Source of the DNA: Streptomyces sp. NBC_01216
GTDB taxonomy: Bacteria > Actinomycetota > Actinomycetes > Streptomycetales > Streptomycetaceae
Assembly (NCBI RefSeq): GCF_035994945.1
Contig: NZ_CP108677.1
Span: 2,790,001 to 2,854,000, forward strand
Reading direction: 5' to 3'
DNA length: 64,000 bases
Shown here: one piece after another, positions 19,665-26,912 of the stretch
Numbering within the stretch: the stretch's first letter is position 1
How the letters are laid out: each line of letters opens with the position of its first letter
Notes under the pieces: generated by a model
Told to the model about the DNA's origin: nothing
Databases searched by the model: none
The model's input: only the letters and a program-made list of their open reading frames with translations
Made by a program: the position numbers and the translations under genes

Positions 19665-20930
19665 TCATACCCGCGGCGGCAGCGACCGCGCCCGTTCCCG
19701 CAGGAGGGCACGCTCCCGCTCGTTGCGGGTGAGGCCGGCCGCCCGCTCGAAATCGGCCCGCGCCTCCTCCGTCCGTCCCAGCCGGGCCAGCAGGTCACCC
19801 CGCACGCTCGGCAGCAGGTGGTAGCGGTCCAGGGCCGGTTCGCCGGTGAGACCGTCGACGATCGCGAGTCCGGCCTCCGGCCCCTCCGCCCGGGAGACGG
19901 CGACCGCGCGGTTCAGTTCGACCACCGGGGACGGCGCGACGGCCGCCAGCCGGCCGTACAACGCCGCGATGGTCCGCCAGTCCGTCTCCTCGTACGTCGC
20001 GGCCCGTGCGTGGCAGGCGGCGACGGCGGCCTGGAGGGCGTACGGCCCGTATCCCCCACCCTCGCCCGCCTGCCGCCCCGCGCGTTCCAGCGCCGCGAAG
20101 CCGCGGCGGATCAGCAGCCGGTTCCAGCGGGCACGGTCCTGGTCGGCGAGCAGGACCGGCTGCCCGCCGGGGCCGGTCCGGGCCGCCGCCCGCGATGCCT
20201 GGATCTCCAGCAGGGCCGCCAGCCCGTGCGCTTCCGCCTCCGCGGGCATGAGTCCGGCGAGCACCCGCGCCAGCCGCAGCGCGTCCTCGCACAGCGCGGG
20301 GCGGAGCAGGTCATCGCCCGCGGTGGCCGCATAGCCCTCGTTGAAGATCAGGTAGATGACCTCGAGGACGGAGTCGAGCCGGGCCGCTCGGTCCGCCCCG
20401 TAAGGCACTTCGAAGTCCACGCCCGCCTTCGCCAGGGTGCGCTTGGCCCGCACGATCCGCTGCGCGACCGTCGCCTCCGGGACGAGGAAGGCGCGGGCGA
20501 TCTCGTCGGTGCGCAGACCGCCGACCAGCCGCAGGGTGAGCGCGGCCCGCGCCTCCGCGGAGAGCACGGGATGGCAGGCGGTGAAGACCAGCCGGAGCAG
20601 GTCGTCGTCGATGTCGCCCGGCCCGGAGGGTTCGGGGTCGTACGTCTCCTCCGACAGCTCGCGGCCCACCTCGGCGAGCTTGCGCGCGTACGTCTCACGG
20701 CGTCGCACGAGGTCGACGGCACGGTGCTTGGCGGTGGCCGTCAGCCAGGCTCCCGGCCGCTCCGGGACCCCTGACCGCGGCCACTGCTCCAGCGCGGCGA
20801 CGAGCGCGTCCTGTGCGATCTCCTCGGCGATGCCGACGTCACGGACGATCCGCGCCGCGGCGGCGATGACGCGCGCCGACTCCATCCGGAAGACCGTCTC
20901 GACACTCTCGGCCGCGTGGTGTGCTGTCAC
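19665..20930 (-). CDS. ECF sigma factor with long C-terminal domain (ECF42-like)
   Basis: 421 residues, about twice a minimal ECF sigma. Region 2 spans roughly 10-80 (ESARVIAAAARIVRDVGIAEEIAQDALVAALEQW) and region 4 roughly 110-165 (TDEIARAFLVPEATVAQRIVRA). Residues 180-420 are an alpha-helical, TPR-like extension typical of the ECF42 group. These sigmas have no classical anti-sigma factor and are paired with a DGPF/YciI protein, which is found here 98 nt upstream (21029-21385). It starts at a GTG buried in a 13-bp inverted repeat. Confidence 0.88.
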   Translation of the reverse strand: MTAHHAAESVETVFRMESARVIAAAARIVRDVGIAEEIAQDALVAALEQWPRSGVPERPGAWLTATAKHRAVDLVRRRETYARKLAEVGRELSEETYDPEPSGPGDIDDDLLRLVFTACHPVLSAEARAALTLRLVGGLRTDEIARAFLVPEATVAQRIVRAKRTLAKAGVDFEVPYGADRAARLDSVLEVIYLIFNEGYAATAGDDLLRPALCEDALRLARVLAGLMPAEAEAHGLAALLEIQASRAAARTGPGGQPVLLADQDRARWNRLLIRRGFAALERAGRQAGEGGGYGPYALQAAVAACHARAATYEETDWRTIAALYGRLAAVAPSPVVELNRAVAVSRAEGPEAGLAIVDGLTGEPALDRYHLLPSVRGDLLARLGRTEEARADFERAAGLTRNERERALLRERARSLPPRV

Positions 20931-20951
20931 GGCTCATATGACAGCACACCA
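20917..20951 (-). promoter_or_regulatory. Perfect inverted repeat over the ECF sigma start codon
   Basis: 13-bp arms TGGTGTGCTGTCA (20917-20929) and its complement (20939-20951), with a 9-nt loop. The GTG start (20928-20930) lies at the loop-stem junction. In RNA the hairpin would hide the start codon; in DNA the dyad could be an operator. No Shine-Dalgarno sequence is evident upstream. Confidence 0.6.
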
Positions 20952-21028
20952 TCGGGACACGGACCGGCGCTCCTCTCGGACACGTCGCCTCGGCCGCCAC
21001 GCCGCTCCGGGCGCGTCCGGCCGACGGG

Positions 21029-21385
21029 TCACATCTCCTCGATCTCACGCACCTCGCAGATGACCTTCCACTCGGGCGGGTGGACCTCCAGGAAGCGCTT
21101 CGACCATTCGATCGCCTCGGCCATGTCCCGGCACTGGGTGAGGGAGTAGCCGCCGATGACCTCCTTGGTCTCGGTGAACGGACCGTCGGTGTAACCGATC
21201 CGGCCGTCGGTCCAGGTGACCCGGGTGGCCTCGGAGGTGGGCTTGAGGCCGGCGGTCTCCAGCATCACCCCGGCCTTGGTGATCTCCTCGAACAGCGCAC
21301 CCATCCGTGCCTCGAAGCCGGGGTCGGCGTCCTCCATCCGGAAGCTGCCCTCTTCGATGCGGATCATGGTCAGATAGCGGGGCAT
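21029..21385 (-). CDS. YciI/DGPF-family protein
   Basis: 118 residues. The YciI-like ferredoxin fold has the diagnostic TDGPFTETKEVIGGY (64-78) and ends in VHPPEWKVICEVREIEEM. DGPF proteins accompany ECF42 sigma factors in many bacteria and are thought to belong to the regulated system, as enzyme or sensor; the reaction is unknown. Same strand as the sigma gene, 98 nt upstream of it, so probably co-expressed. ATG start. Confidence 0.9.
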   Translation of the reverse strand: MPRYLTMIRIEEGSFRMEDADPGFEARMGALFEEITKAGVMLETAGLKPTSEATRVTWTDGRIGYTDGPFTETKEVIGGYSLTQCRDMAEAIEWSKRFLEVHPPEWKVICEVREIEEM

Positions 21386-21484
21386 GACGTTCTCCTCGAC
21401 GGTGCGGTGGCGGGGCCGTTTCCCCGCCTCTCACTCATACGTCGAACGGCCGGGTCCCGCTTCGACACCCGTGGCGGGAGAATC

Positions 21485-22375
21485 TCAGACGTAGTCCTCG
21501 AGCCGCGCGACGGTGAAGCCCTGCTCCTGGATGTGGCGCAGCAGGTTGGCGGTCATGCGTGTCATGCTCGTGCCCTTGAGCTCGGCCGGACCGCGGAAGT
21601 GGGCCAGGATGATGTCTCCGGGGCGGAGTCTCCGGTCGGCGTGCTGATAGCGCATGTTCTCGATCTGCATCGACTCACGCCACAGGACGATCGCGTCGAC
21701 GCCGCAGGTCCCGGCCGCGGCGCGGGTGTCCTCGTTCCAGTTGCCGTAGGGCGGGCGGAAGAGCCGCGGGGTCGTCCCGTACCGCCGCGCCAGGCGGGTC
21801 TGTTGGCCGCAGATCTCGCGGCGCTGGGCCTCCCGGCCGAGGGTGCGCAGGTCGGGGTGGCTGAGGGTGTGGTTGGCGACGCCGTTGCCGAGAGCCGCGA
21901 GCGGGGTGAAATACCGATAGTCGTCCCGTATGGCCGCGTCGGTGAGGAACATCGTGACGGGCACACCGAGGTCCCTCATCATCGCCACGAATTCCGGGTC
22001 CTTCTCCGCCCCGTCGTCGAGGGTGATGAAGACGATCTTCTCCTCGGTCGGTATCTCGCTGATGACGGGTACAGGTGCGCCGGCGGCCCGGCGGACCGCT
22101 TTGACGGCGGGCGGGGCCGGCGGGGCGGGGAAGGGCTTCAGGCCCCATCTGCGGTACGCGGCGGCCGTCCGCGCCGCGGCGACGGAGGTGTCCGGGGCGA
22201 CGGAGGAGGCGGGCGTGCCGGAGGCGTTCGGAGCCCTGTCGGCGGCGGACGGCGTCGCCGTGGGACCGCCGACGTCCGCTCTCGGCGGGGCGTCCGCGTC
22301 GGCGGGACGCGCGCACGCCGTCACCAGCAGGGCGACGACGGTCAGCACCGCCCACACCACGATCTTCCGGTCCAC
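21485..22375 (-). CDS. Polysaccharide deacetylase lipoprotein (NodB domain), paralogue 2
   Basis: 296 residues from the GTG at 22375 (VDRKIVVWAVLTVV). The frame is open upstream without family character. Signal peptide with lipobox LLVTAC (lipid Cys21), then a Pro/Ala-rich linker to about 100. NodB motifs: LDDG (119-122), NHTLSH (168-173) and RPPYG near 207-211. It shares the DGAEKDP, RREICG and VARLEDYV signatures with the gene at 17069, so the two are paralogues flanking the methyltransferase-ECF segment. The role is cell-wall sugar deacetylation, inferred from family. Confidence 0.88.
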   Translation of the reverse strand: MDRKIVVWAVLTVVALLVTACARPADADAPPRADVGGPTATPSAADRAPNASGTPASSVAPDTSVAAARTAAAYRRWGLKPFPAPPAPPAVKAVRRAAGAPVPVISEIPTEEKIVFITLDDGAEKDPEFVAMMRDLGVPVTMFLTDAAIRDDYRYFTPLAALGNGVANHTLSHPDLRTLGREAQRREICGQQTRLARRYGTTPRLFRPPYGNWNEDTRAAAGTCGVDAIVLWRESMQIENMRYQHADRRLRPGDIILAHFRGPAELKGTSMTRMTANLLRHIQEQGFTVARLEDYV

Positions 22376-22524
22376 CCCTGCACACCCGTTCCGCACCCGA
22401 ACACATGACCTCAGTCGTGTTGTCTGATGCCGGAACGGGCCCGGAGGTTGCCTCCGCGCCCGGCCCACCACCGCACGGCGCACGCCGCCGCACGGCGCGG
22501 CGACGGGCAGCAAGGAGGGGCCGC

Positions 22525-22559
22525 CTCAGAGCCTGCCGGGTGGCCTTCGACAGGCTCTC
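22525..22559. repeat. Minimal copy of the CTGAG-family inverted repeat
   Basis: 35 bp beginning CTCAG. The arms AGAGCCTG (22528-22535) and CAGGCTCT (22551-22558) enclose CCGGGTGGCCTTCGA, identical in type to the ends of the longer elements. It lies 4 nt past the stop of the small gene at 22564 and can act as its terminator. Confidence 0.6.
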
Positions 22560-22563
22560 CGGG

Positions 22564-22830
22564 TCAGGCGTCGGAGGGCAGCGCCTCGAAGCGCCAGCGG
22601 TGCACCGGGCGGGTGATCAGATCCGCGGCCGGTTCCGGAAGTTCGGGCAGCTCCGCGTCGAAGGTGGCCACCTCCCACCAGGTGAGGACGAGGACCCGGT
22701 CCTGCGGCGCGCGGAAGATCTCCCGGCGCAACGGCTCGTACGGCAACTGCCGCGCCCGTGCCCACTCCAGGAGCTCGGCGCCGCGGCCCTGGACCGCGCG
22801 CGCCTCCCACATGAGCGTCACCGTCGTCAC
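22564..22830 (-). CDS. Small protein of unknown function, coupled to tsaD
   Basis: 88 residues from a GTG at 22830 that overlaps the tsaD stop by 4 nt (GTGA), implying translational coupling. Sequence features: [20 protein letters not shown], then [19 protein letters not shown]. The alternation of strands and helices suggests an ABM-like dimeric barrel, but without catalytic signature. It has no Cys and no signal peptide. Last gene of the tsaB-rimI-tsaD operon. Function unknown. Confidence 0.7.
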   Translation of the reverse strand: MTTVTLMWEARAVQGRGAELLEWARARQLPYEPLRREIFRAPQDRVLVLTWWEVATFDAELPELPEPAADLITRPVHRWRFEALPSDA

Positions 22831-23939
22831 GAGTAGAGGTTCTCCTTGCTGATCTCGTGCACGTGGTCGTGGTCGTGGCCGTGGCCGTGGTGGCTGCCGG
22901 GCACGTGCGGGTCCGTCACGGGCAGCGAGGAGTCCGCCGACAGCTCCAGGTCGGAGGCCGGCCGGTTGCGCGCCACCATCTCCGCGCCCAGTGCCGCGAC
23001 CATCGCGCCGTTGTCCGTGCACAGCCCGGGGCGCGGGACCCGGAGCCGGATACCGGCCCGCTCGCAGCGCTCCTCGGCCAGGGCACGGAGGCGCGAGTTG
23101 GCGGCCACGCCGCCCCCGATCATCAGGTGGTCGACGCCCTCGTCCTTGCAGGCGCGGACGGCCTTGCGGGTCAGGACGTCGACGACCGCCTCTTGGAAGG
23201 ACGCCGCAACGTCCCGTACCGGCACCTCCTCGCCTGCCGCACGCCTGGCCTCGATCCAGCGGGCCACGGCCGTCTTGAGGCCGGAGAAGGAGAAGTCGTA
23301 CGCAGGGTCCTTCGCGCCCGACAGGCCGCGCGGGAAGGCGATCGCCGCCGGGTCGCCCTCCCGGGCGAGCCGGTCGATGACCGGGCCGCCAGGGAAACCG
23401 AGTTCGAGCACGCGGGCGATCTTGTCGAATGCCTCGCCCGCCGCGTCGTCGATGGTGGCGCCCATCGGCCGGACGTCGGCCGTGATGTCGGGTGCGAGCA
23501 GCAGCGAGGAGTGCCCACCGGAGACCAGCAGGGCCATCGTCGGCTCGGGCAGCGGACCGTGCTCCAGCTGGTCGACGCAGATGTGCGAGGCCAGGTGGTT
23601 GACGCCGTACAGCGGCTTGCCCAGGGCATAGGCGTATGCCTTCGCCGCGGAGACGCCCACGAGCAGCGCGCCCGCCAGGCCGGGACCCGCGGTGACGGCG
23701 ATGCCGTCGAGGTCCCGCGCGGAGATCCCGGCCTCCTTCAGGGCGCGCTCGATGGTCGGGACCATGGCCTCCAGGTGGGCGCGGGAGGCGATCTCGGGGA
23801 CCACGCCGCCGAAGCGGGCGTGGGTGTCGACGCTCGACGCGATGGCGTCGGCGAGCAGGGTCGTGCCCCGGACGATGCCGACCCCGGTCTCGTCGCAGGA
23901 GGTCTCGATGCCGAGTACGAGCGGTTCGTCAGCAGCCAT
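22827..23939 (-). CDS. tsaD: tRNA N6-threonylcarbamoyladenosine transferase TsaD
   Basis: 370 residues. ASKHA fold with ETSCDETG (12-19), the metal-binding HLASH (His115, His119), and the later NSRLR and [12 protein letters not shown] blocks. It transfers threonylcarbamoyl from the AMP adduct to A37 of ANN-decoding tRNAs (t6A), acting with TsaB and TsaE, both in this window. The C-terminus has a His-rich tail ([14 protein letters not shown]) not needed for the fold. The start overlaps the rimI stop by 1 nt. Confidence 0.97.
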   Translation of the reverse strand: MAADEPLVLGIETSCDETGVGIVRGTTLLADAIASSVDTHARFGGVVPEIASRAHLEAMVPTIERALKEAGISARDLDGIAVTAGPGLAGALLVGVSAAKAYAYALGKPLYGVNHLASHICVDQLEHGPLPEPTMALLVSGGHSSLLLAPDITADVRPMGATIDDAAGEAFDKIARVLELGFPGGPVIDRLAREGDPAAIAFPRGLSGAKDPAYDFSFSGLKTAVARWIEARRAAGEEVPVRDVAASFQEAVVDVLTRKAVRACKDEGVDHLMIGGGVAANSRLRALAEERCERAGIRLRVPRPGLCTDNGAMVAALGAEMVARNRPASDLELSADSSLPVTDPHVPGSHHGHGHDHDHVHEISKENLYS

Positions 23940-24457
23940 CAGTCAGTCGTCTCTGTTCCTTGAACGGTCAGTCGCATCACGAGCGCGTCCACATGGCCCG
24001 GCTGGTAGTAGCCGCGCCGGAAGCCGATGGGCTCGAAGCCGAAGCGCTCGTACAGCTTCTGGGCCCGGGTGTTGTCCACCCGTACCTCCAGCAGCACCTC
24101 CTCGCACTCGAAGGCGGTGGCGTGCTGGAGGAGGTCGGTGAGAAGGCGGGCTCCGAGCCCGGTGCCCCATTGCTCGCGGGCGACGGCGATCGTCTGGACG
24201 TCGCCGAGCCCGCCGGCGGCGGCCAGTCCGGCGTAGCCGACGAGCCGCCCGTCGGCCGGGTCCTCGGCGACCACGTAGCGGCGGGTGGCACGCGGACCGC
24301 GGGCGTGGGCGAGTTCGGACCAGAACATGCCCTCGGACCAGGCGTCCTCGGGGAACAGGTCGTGTTCGAGGCGAAGCACCGGCTCGATGTCCCACCAGCG
24401 CATCTCCCGCAGCACGGCGGCCGAGGCCGCGGGGAGTCCGTCGGTCCCGGCGGTCAC
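23939..24457 (-). CDS. rimI: Ribosomal-protein-alanine N-acetyltransferase RimI (GNAT)
   Basis: 172 residues. The GNAT core shows motif [21 protein letters not shown] (acetyl-CoA loop) and motif [23 protein letters not shown]. RimI acetylates the N-terminus of S18 in E. coli; in actinobacteria it lies between tsaB and tsaD as here, and other targets are possible. It overlaps the tsaB stop by 4 nt and tsaD by 1 nt, so the three are one operon. Confidence 0.92.
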   Translation of the reverse strand: MTAGTDGLPAASAAVLREMRWWDIEPVLRLEHDLFPEDAWSEGMFWSELAHARGPRATRRYVVAEDPADGRLVGYAGLAAAGGLGDVQTIAVAREQWGTGLGARLLTDLLQHATAFECEEVLLEVRVDNTRAQKLYERFGFEPIGFRRGYYQPGHVDALVMRLTVQGTETTD

Positions 24458-25107
24458 TGGGGGGTGACCACCTTGTAGTTCTTCGGCACCTGCGCGTCGG
24501 GGCGACGCAGGTACAGGGGCAGCGGGTCGAGGAAGTCCGCGCCGGCGGCGAGCCGCTCCGCGGCCAGGGCGGCGAGCGCGGCGGCGGACTGGTGCTCGGG
24601 ATCGCGGGCGTCGGGGAACGCCTCGGGGTACAGCCGGGCCCCCGCGCCGACCACGGGGAGGCCGGTGAGCTGTCCGGCGATCTCGGCGGGGCGGTCGACG
24701 GCCGCGTCACCGGCCCGGGTCCGGAAGTCCTCGTACCGGGCCCAGTAGACCTCCTTGCGGCGCGCGTCCGTCGCGACGGCGAAGGGCTCCTCGATCCCGG
24801 AGGCGTACGCGAGTCCGTCGAGGGTGCACAGCCCGTGGACGGGGACGCCGAGCACGGAGGCGAAGGTCGCGGCGGTGACCAGTCCGACCCGGAGCCCGGT
24901 GTAGGGGCCCGGTCCGACCCCGACGACGACACCGGTGACCGCGTCGAGCGCGAGCCCGGCCTCCTTGAGCACCCGGTCGACGGCGGGCAGCAGGAGCTCC
25001 CCGTGACGACGGGCGTCGATCTGCCGGGCCTCGGCGACGACGGAGTCCCCGTCGTGGAGGGCGACGGTGACGGCGGGCGTGGCGGTATCCATGGCGAGCA
25101 AGAGCAC
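24454..25107 (-). CDS. tsaB: t6A biosynthesis protein TsaB
   Basis: 217 residues from a GTG at 25107 (MLLLAMDTATPAVTVALHDG). ASKHA-like fold without the TsaD metal site; it carries the family VVGVGPGPYTGLRVGL (61-76). TsaB is the dimerisation platform for TsaD and TsaE. First gene of the operon. The region before the start forms a 14-bp hairpin whose 3' arm contains the nearest Shine-Dalgarno-like bases. Confidence 0.94.
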   Translation of the reverse strand: MLLLAMDTATPAVTVALHDGDSVVAEARQIDARRHGELLLPAVDRVLKEAGLALDAVTGVVVGVGPGPYTGLRVGLVTAATFASVLGVPVHGLCTLDGLAYASGIEEPFAVATDARRKEVYWARYEDFRTRAGDAAVDRPAEIAGQLTGLPVVGAGARLYPEAFPDARDPEHQSAAALAALAAERLAAGADFLDPLPLYLRRPDAQVPKNYKVVTPQ

Positions 25108-25114
25108 GCGAACA

Positions 25115-25157
25115 GCCTACGGCTCCCGGCGGGTCACGGCCGACGGGAGCCGTAGGC
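25115..25157 (-). promoter_or_regulatory. Leader hairpin immediately before tsaB
   Basis: Perfect 14-bp stem (GCCTACGGCTCCCG at 25115-25128, complement at 25144-25157) with a 15-nt loop. It ends 7 nt before the tsaB GTG, in a divergent intergenic region where no upstream minus-strand gene needs a terminator. The rest of 25158-25398 holds no other recognisable element. Confidence 0.5.
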
Positions 25158-25407
25158 CCTCCGCCCCTCCGCTCCCGTCTTCTCGGCTCCCGCTCCCTCG
25201 GCGCCCCTGCCGGCGAACGGCCTCGTGCCCGTCCGGACACCGGGTGCGGGAGACGGGCCCGGCCGTCCCCGGTCCTCGCGGCCCGGACACGGCGGGGCGC
25301 ACCGCACGGCGCCCCGCCGGACCGGGCCGCTACTGCTACCGTCACCACCGGATACGTACGAGGGGGTACTCCCGGGGCGACAGCCCCGAGGGAGAGAGGT
25401 GGGCACG

Positions 25408-25971
25408 GTGGCAAGGAGCAGCTCGGGATTCGTGGCCGGGCTCACCGCCGCGGCGGTCGCGGCGGTCACGTTCCTCGCCTATCAGGCGTCGGCGAACGTG
25501 CCCGCCGATCTGGCGGAGAAGCCGAGGACCCCGAGCTCCGCCCCCTCCGCCGACGCGACCGGTGGCCCCCACAAGCCGGTCAGGGACCCGCTCGCGGTTC
25601 CGGCCGACTCCGGCAGCGGGACGCGCGTGGTGTACGCGCTCGCCGAGAAGAGGGTCTGGCTGGTGAACGAGAAGGGCCAGGCCACGCACACGTTCTCGGT
25701 GATGCCCAGCACCGTCCACCCGGTACCGGGGACGTACTCCGTCTCCTCCCGTTCGGGCGCGGTGCGCGGCTCGGACGGCGTGCCGATCGAGCACGTGGTG
25801 CGGTTCACGACCGCCCAGGACGTCACCGTCGGCTTCAGCGCGGCCGTCGACAACTCGCTGCCGACGCCGGACCCGACGCGGAAGACGGGCGGCATCCGGA
25901 TGAAGCGCGCGGACGGCGACGCCATGTGGACCTTCGCGTCCATCGGTGTGAAGGTCGTCGTCGTCGCCTGA
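25408..25971 (+). CDS. Secreted YkuD-like protein without the catalytic motif
   Basis: 187 residues from the GTG at 25408 (MARSSSGFVAGLTAAAVAAV), with GGGAGAGAGG upstream; GTG at 25399 is an alternative. An N-terminal signal or anchor helix (about 6-28) precedes a Pro/Ala/Asp linker to about 65. Then VYALAEKRVWLVNEKGQATHTF and VPGTYSVSSRSG resemble the start of an L,D-transpeptidase (YkuD) barrel. The HGT and S-H-G-C-x-R residues needed for cross-linking are absent, so it is not an active transpeptidase as read. Divergent from tsaB. Confidence 0.7.
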   Translation: MARSSSGFVAGLTAAAVAAVTFLAYQASANVPADLAEKPRTPSSAPSADATGGPHKPVRDPLAVPADSGSGTRVVYALAEKRVWLVNEKGQATHTFSVMPSTVHPVPGTYSVSSRSGAVRGSDGVPIEHVVRFTTAQDVTVGFSAAVDNSLPTPDPTRKTGGIRMKRADGDAMWTFASIGVKVVVVA

Positions 25972-25972
25972 G

Positions 25973-26095
25973 CTGAGAGCCTGTCGGGTGGCTTCGACCG
26001 GCAGGCGGACGCGGTCTGGTGCGTCCGGTTCGAAGGCGCCGGGGTACCGCTGTAGCGGAGCAACCGGGGCCCCGGTGCGGGCGCCGCGTCGGCGT
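25973..26095. mobile_element. MITE-like element of the CTGAG family, right end lost
   Basis: Begins CTGAGAGCCTGTCGGGTGGC two bases after the stop of the preceding gene. Its interior aligns by eye with the 19310 copy (GACAGGCGG/GTCTGGTGCG-type segment, then a decayed version of the central palindrome, GTACCGCTGTAGCGGAGC). No matching right terminus is found. The right boundary is approximate. Confidence 0.55.
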
Positions 26096-26121
26096 TCTCC
26101 GTACCGTTTCCCCTCCCGGGC

Positions 26122-26280
26122 CTACGCGGCCTCGTCCCGCTCCCGTTCCCGTTCGCCGTCGCGTGCCTCAGCCTCGGGCTCGGCCCGGCGTGGCGGGGTC
26201 GAGACCGCGCTCGCCGCGACACAGGACGCGAGCAGCTCGCTCATCGGGATACGGTCCTCCGCGCGCTCTGGCGTCGCCAT
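26122..26280 (-). CDS. 52-residue protein under a candidate iron box
   Basis: Starts ATG at 26280 with GGGAGG 6 nt upstream. The sequence MATPERAEDRIPMSELLASC then AAS-type residues and a charged tail (EPEAEARDGERERERDEAA). It has one Cys and no membrane helix. The charged C-terminus looks disordered. I recall similar short proteins (DRIPMSELLASC) in other Streptomyces but know of no function. The operator at 26292-26310 lies 12 nt before the start codon, which argues for a real regulated gene. Confidence 0.6.
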   Translation of the reverse strand: MATPERAEDRIPMSELLASCVAASAVSTPPRRAEPEAEARDGERERERDEAA

Positions 26281-26291
26281 GCATGCCTCCC

Positions 26292-26310
26292 GTAGGTTAG
26301 GTACACCTAA
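26292..26310 (-). promoter_or_regulatory. DmdR/DtxR-type iron box
   Basis: GTAGGTTAGGTACACCTAA matches the Streptomyces iron-box pattern TTAGGTTAGGCTCACCTAA at 16 of 19 positions. It also contains the symmetric GGTTAGGT-AC-ACCTAACC (26295-26312). The site is just before the ribosome site of the 52-residue gene, where DmdR1 with Fe(II) would block transcription. Confidence 0.65.
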
Positions 26311-26361
26311 CCAGCTCGTGTATCCATGTGACCACGGCTTGGAGGACCCACGCAACATCTT

Positions 26362-26381
26362 CCCGACACCTTGTCGGAACA
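26362..26381 (-). terminator. Short hairpin downstream of tsaE
   Basis: TTCCCGACA-CCT-TGTCGGAA, a 7-8-bp stem about 20 nt past the tsaE stop and before the next minus-strand gene. Plausible weak terminator. Confidence 0.4.
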
Positions 26382-26401
26382 TACGTGCGTTCGGCAGGGC
26401 G

Positions 26402-26902
26402 TCAGGCCAGGCGCAGGTCCTCGCCGGCCCAGCGGTCGCCGATCCCGCGCAGCACCACCGTGCGCCGGTCGTCCTCGGTGTCGCCCGCGACCCGGTGGAT
26501 CAGCACGTGCAGGCGGTCGTCGGTCAGCTCCTCGACCTTGCCGTCGCCCCACTCCACGACCACCACGGAATCGGAGAGGGAGACGTCGAGGTCGAGGTCC
26601 TCCATCTCGTCCAGGCCGCCGCCGAGGCGGTACGCGTCGACGTGCACCAGGGCGGGACCGCCGGCCAGGGAGGGGTGCACGCGGGCGATGACGAACGTCG
26701 GCGAGGTGACCGCGCCGCGCACGCCGAGCCCCTCGCCCAGACCGCGGGTCAGGGTCGTCTTGCCGGCGCCGAGCTCGCCGGTGAGCATGACGAGGTCGCC
26801 GGGGCGTAGGAGGGCCGCGAGCCGACGGCCGATCTCCCGCATCCGCTCCGGCGAGTCGACGGCGAGGGTGGCCCCGGAGGACGGGTTGAGCGCTGCTTCC
26901 AT
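26402..26902 (-). CDS. tsaE: t6A biosynthesis ATPase TsaE
   Basis: 166 residues from the ATG at 26902; an in-frame TTG at 26911 would add three residues. P-loop GELGAGKTT (about 42-50), the family TSPTFVIARVH, HVDAYRLG, and the WGDGKVEEL segment are present. TsaE hydrolyses ATP to reset the TsaB-TsaD complex. It starts 10 nt after the hydrolase stop, in the alr-hydrolase-tsaE gene string, separate from tsaB/tsaD. Confidence 0.95.
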   Translation of the reverse strand: MEAALNPSSGATLAVDSPERMREIGRRLAALLRPGDLVMLTGELGAGKTTLTRGLGEGLGVRGAVTSPTFVIARVHPSLAGGPALVHVDAYRLGGGLDEMEDLDLDVSLSDSVVVVEWGDGKVEELTDDRLHVLIHRVAGDTEDDRRTVVLRGIGDRWAGEDLRLA

Positions 26903-26912
26903 ACCGGCCAAC

